Positions 5,530 through 7,188 of a stretch of 7,188 nt of DNA are shown piece after piece (position 1 is the first letter of the stretch; each line of letters starts with the position of its first letter). A program made the position numbers and the translations under genes. This DNA comes from an uncultured Eubacteriales bacterium (GTDB lineage Bacteria > Bacillota > Clostridia > Oscillospirales > CAG-272), in the NCBI GenBank assembly GCA_900547565.1, contig URHI01000099.1, forward strand, positions 1-7,188, written 5' to 3'. The notes under the pieces are model-generated. The model made no database searches and was not told the origin of the DNA. It saw only the letters and a list, made by a program, of their open reading frames with translations.

Positions 5530-7188
5530 AACATACAGCTAAGTGTATAGGTATCGCCGTGCTGTGCCTGCTGTCTGCCGCTCTGCTGTGGAGCTGTAAA
5601 GGCGGCGGGCACGGAGCGGACGGCATTACAACACCCGATACAACGCCGGCGGGGGCAGAGTCCGGTATCACGTCCGACACATCGGCCGCGGACGGACAGG
5701 CGCTCAGCTGGGGAGAGTTCACAATCATTCGCGCTGACGAAACCGACGCCGAGCTGGTTCAGACGGTAACCGATTGGCGTATCAGACTAAACAGTGCGCT
5801 GGGCGTTAAAATGTCGATAAAAACCGACTGGTCGAAGGACAACAAGCAAAACGACACCGTTGAAAGCGGCGCCGATGTGCATGAAATACTCATCGGCAAC
5901 ACCAACCGTGCTGAGTCACGCAGCGTAGCCTCGGAAAACAAAATGACGTTCGGATATGTCGTGAAATATGTCAACGGAAAGTTGGTCATCTGGGGCACCG
6001 ACCTCAACGCCACGCTTCGTGCGCTCGAGTACACAGAAGCACAGCTGACTGCAGGAAATGTCCTGAGCAATTATGACTATACCTGCGATCTTGCCGGAGA
6101 GGGAAGTGCTGTGTGGAAGCTGGCAACGCAGTATAAGATTATTTTCGCCAACGGTGCTTCAGAGCGCGAGTTGACGGCCGCAAAACGGCTGAAATCGGCT
6201 CTGGGTGAGCTGAGCGGAGCCGTTGTCGGCATGGGTACGGACACAGGCCCCCGGGCTGAGCATGAAATACTGGTCGGAAACACGGGAGGGGATGCCGGCG
6301 CATTGTCGGAGGAGCTTGGCTATTCCGACTATGTCATAACCGCGAAGGACGGTAATATTATCATTGCCGGCGGCAGTCCGCTGGCAACTCAGCAGGCGGT
6401 TGAGAAATTCATTGAACAGATGTCCGTCGGCAGTATTGACGATGTCAACAGCTTGGAGTACAAGTACAGCTTCCGCGATATACGGCCGGATTCGGTCATA
6501 TGGAATATGGACGCTTTTGTACCGGTGTGGAAGTCGGAGTTCACAGCGCCCGACTGGCTGCTCGACTTTGAGCAGAAGGCGTACGGCTGTGTTACGCAAT
6601 CGGGCCGCATGATGAGCGACGCCCACCGCGGAGATAACTACAACTACCCCGAAAATTCGGCTGAGGGTATACTCAGCGCCGTGCTCATGGGTGTCGACTG
6701 CATTGAGATAGACATAAGGCTCACGGCAGACAATGTCATGGTGCTGATGCACGACGAAACGCTGTCGCGGACTACAAATTTTTCCGATATGAAGGGCAAG
6801 AACGGCCTGCCGACCTCGGATAAGGTATCCGACTGGACGTATGAACAGTTGCTGCAGCTGAGCCTGAGGTCCGGACGGGGAGGCAAAAATTCCACCGTCA
6901 CCGGGTATAAGGTGTGCACAGCCTATGAGGCTGTTCGCATTATGGCGGGGCGTGTCATGATACACTGGGACTGCAAGGATGACAACATTGTACGCGATAC
7001 CGACACATATCTGCTGGCAGCGGAGCTGGGAGCCAAGGAGAGCTTCTATTACTACTATGGCCCCGACGTGCTGAACAAATGGTACAGTCTGGATAAGAGC
7101 GACACCGACTTCAAGGCGTTTCTTGACAACATGGCGGCATATTGTACCCGCACCGGTGGCTCGCGCCGCGGACGTAACTTCGATTACA
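5526..7188 (+). CDS. Lipoprotein with duplicated alpha/beta module and GDPD (glycerophosphodiester phosphodiesterase) domain, partial at the right edge
   Basis: 554 codons are open to the window end with no stop. The ATG shares ATGA with the stop of the isomerase gene. No good ribosome binding site precedes it, so translation is probably by coupling. The N-terminus has a basic start, a hydrophobic core and WSC, giving a lipoprotein signal with lipidated Cys24; Trp at -2 is unusual. A short Gly/Thr/Ser/Ala-rich tether follows. Two homologous units of roughly 110-130 residues come next, marked by HEILIGNT (119-126) and HEILVGNT (246-253), each followed by paired strands (KLVIWG, NIIIAGG) and a helix. 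These resemble non-catalytic N-terminal modules of some glycosidases (GH20b/GH67N-like, inference). The GDPD domain starts near 360: HRGD with His367, PENS with Glu376, EIDIR with Glu394 and Asp396, and HDETLSRTTN with His409. Surface-exposed hydrolysis of a glycerophosphodiester or related polymer is likely. Confidence 0.92.
   Translation, partial: MKHTAKCIGIAVLCLLSAALLWSCKGGGHGADGITTPDTTPAGAESGITSDTSAADGQALSWGEFTIIRADETDAELVQTVTDWRIRLNSALGVKMSIKTDWSKDNKQNDTVESGADVHEILIGNTNRAESRSVASENKMTFGYVVKYVNGKLVIWGTDLNATLRALEYTEAQLTAGNVLSNYDYTCDLAGEGSAVWKLATQYKIIFANGASERELTAAKRLKSALGELSGAVVGMGTDTGPRAEHEILVGNTGGDAGALSEELGYSDYVITAKDGNIIIAGGSPLATQQAVEKFIEQMSVGSIDDVNSLEYKYSFRDIRPDSVIWNMDAFVPVWKSEFTAPDWLLDFEQKAYGCVTQSGRMMSDAHRGDNYNYPENSAEGILSAVLMGVDCIEIDIRLTADNVMVLMHDETLSRTTNFSDMKGKNGLPTSDKVSDWTYEQLLQLSLRSGRGGKNSTVTGYKVCTAYEAVRIMAGRVMIHWDCKDDNIVRDTDTYLLAAELGAKESFYYYYGPDVLNKWYSLDKSDTDFKAFLDNMAAYCTRTGGSRRGRNFDY

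Noticed and set aside
6159..6965. 268-aa minus-strand reading frame opposite the GDPD gene
   Set aside because: The plus strand here encodes clear GDPD motifs. The minus frame has no recognisable domain and reads as a shadow of GC-rich codon use.

Overview
The window looks like a chromosomal segment of a Gram-positive (Bacillota/Clostridia-type) bacterium, possibly a gut member of the Oscillospirales. This rests on moderately GC-rich genes separated by AT-rich gaps, strong AGGAGG-type ribosome binding sites, consensus sigma-A-like promoters, a bacitracin-type (BcrA-like) ABC exporter and a lipoprotein with a glycerophosphodiesterase domain. Species-level assignment is not possible from the sequence alone.

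Layout. On the minus strand at the left edge lie two tRNA genes, tRNA-Gly(UCC) and then tRNA-Arg(UCU). They are transcribed leftwards from a near-consensus promoter (TTGACA-N17-TATTAT), and a long hairpin sits in the spacer between them. A 291-nt non-coding gap (204-494) separates this promoter from the rightward genes. The gap holds the tRNA promoter, several hairpins or inverted repeats, and an extended -10 promoter for the first protein gene.

Genes 495-2804 and 2817-4610 form a tightly coupled two-gene ABC exporter operon. The first gene encodes an unusual fusion: an approximately 358-residue N-terminal region that reads like a cytoplasmic beta-propeller, an approximately 85-residue Pro/Ala/Thr/Ser-rich linker, and a complete BcrA-type ATPase. 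The second encodes an ABC-2 permease with an approximately 320-residue helical extracytoplasmic insertion between TM1 and TM2. This fusion is the most unusual thing in the window.

A consensus promoter at 4649-4677 starts a second transcription unit. It contains a sugar phosphate isomerase/epimerase-type TIM-barrel protein (4711-5529). Overlapping its stop codon by ATGA is a lipoprotein gene that runs off the right edge (5526 to beyond 7188). The lipoprotein has a duplicated alpha/beta module followed by a glycerophosphodiester phosphodiesterase (GDPD) domain. The pairing suggests extracellular release of a polyol or sugar from a phosphodiester, with processing of a sugar or cyclitol in the cytoplasm. 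The substrate cannot be told from the sequence.
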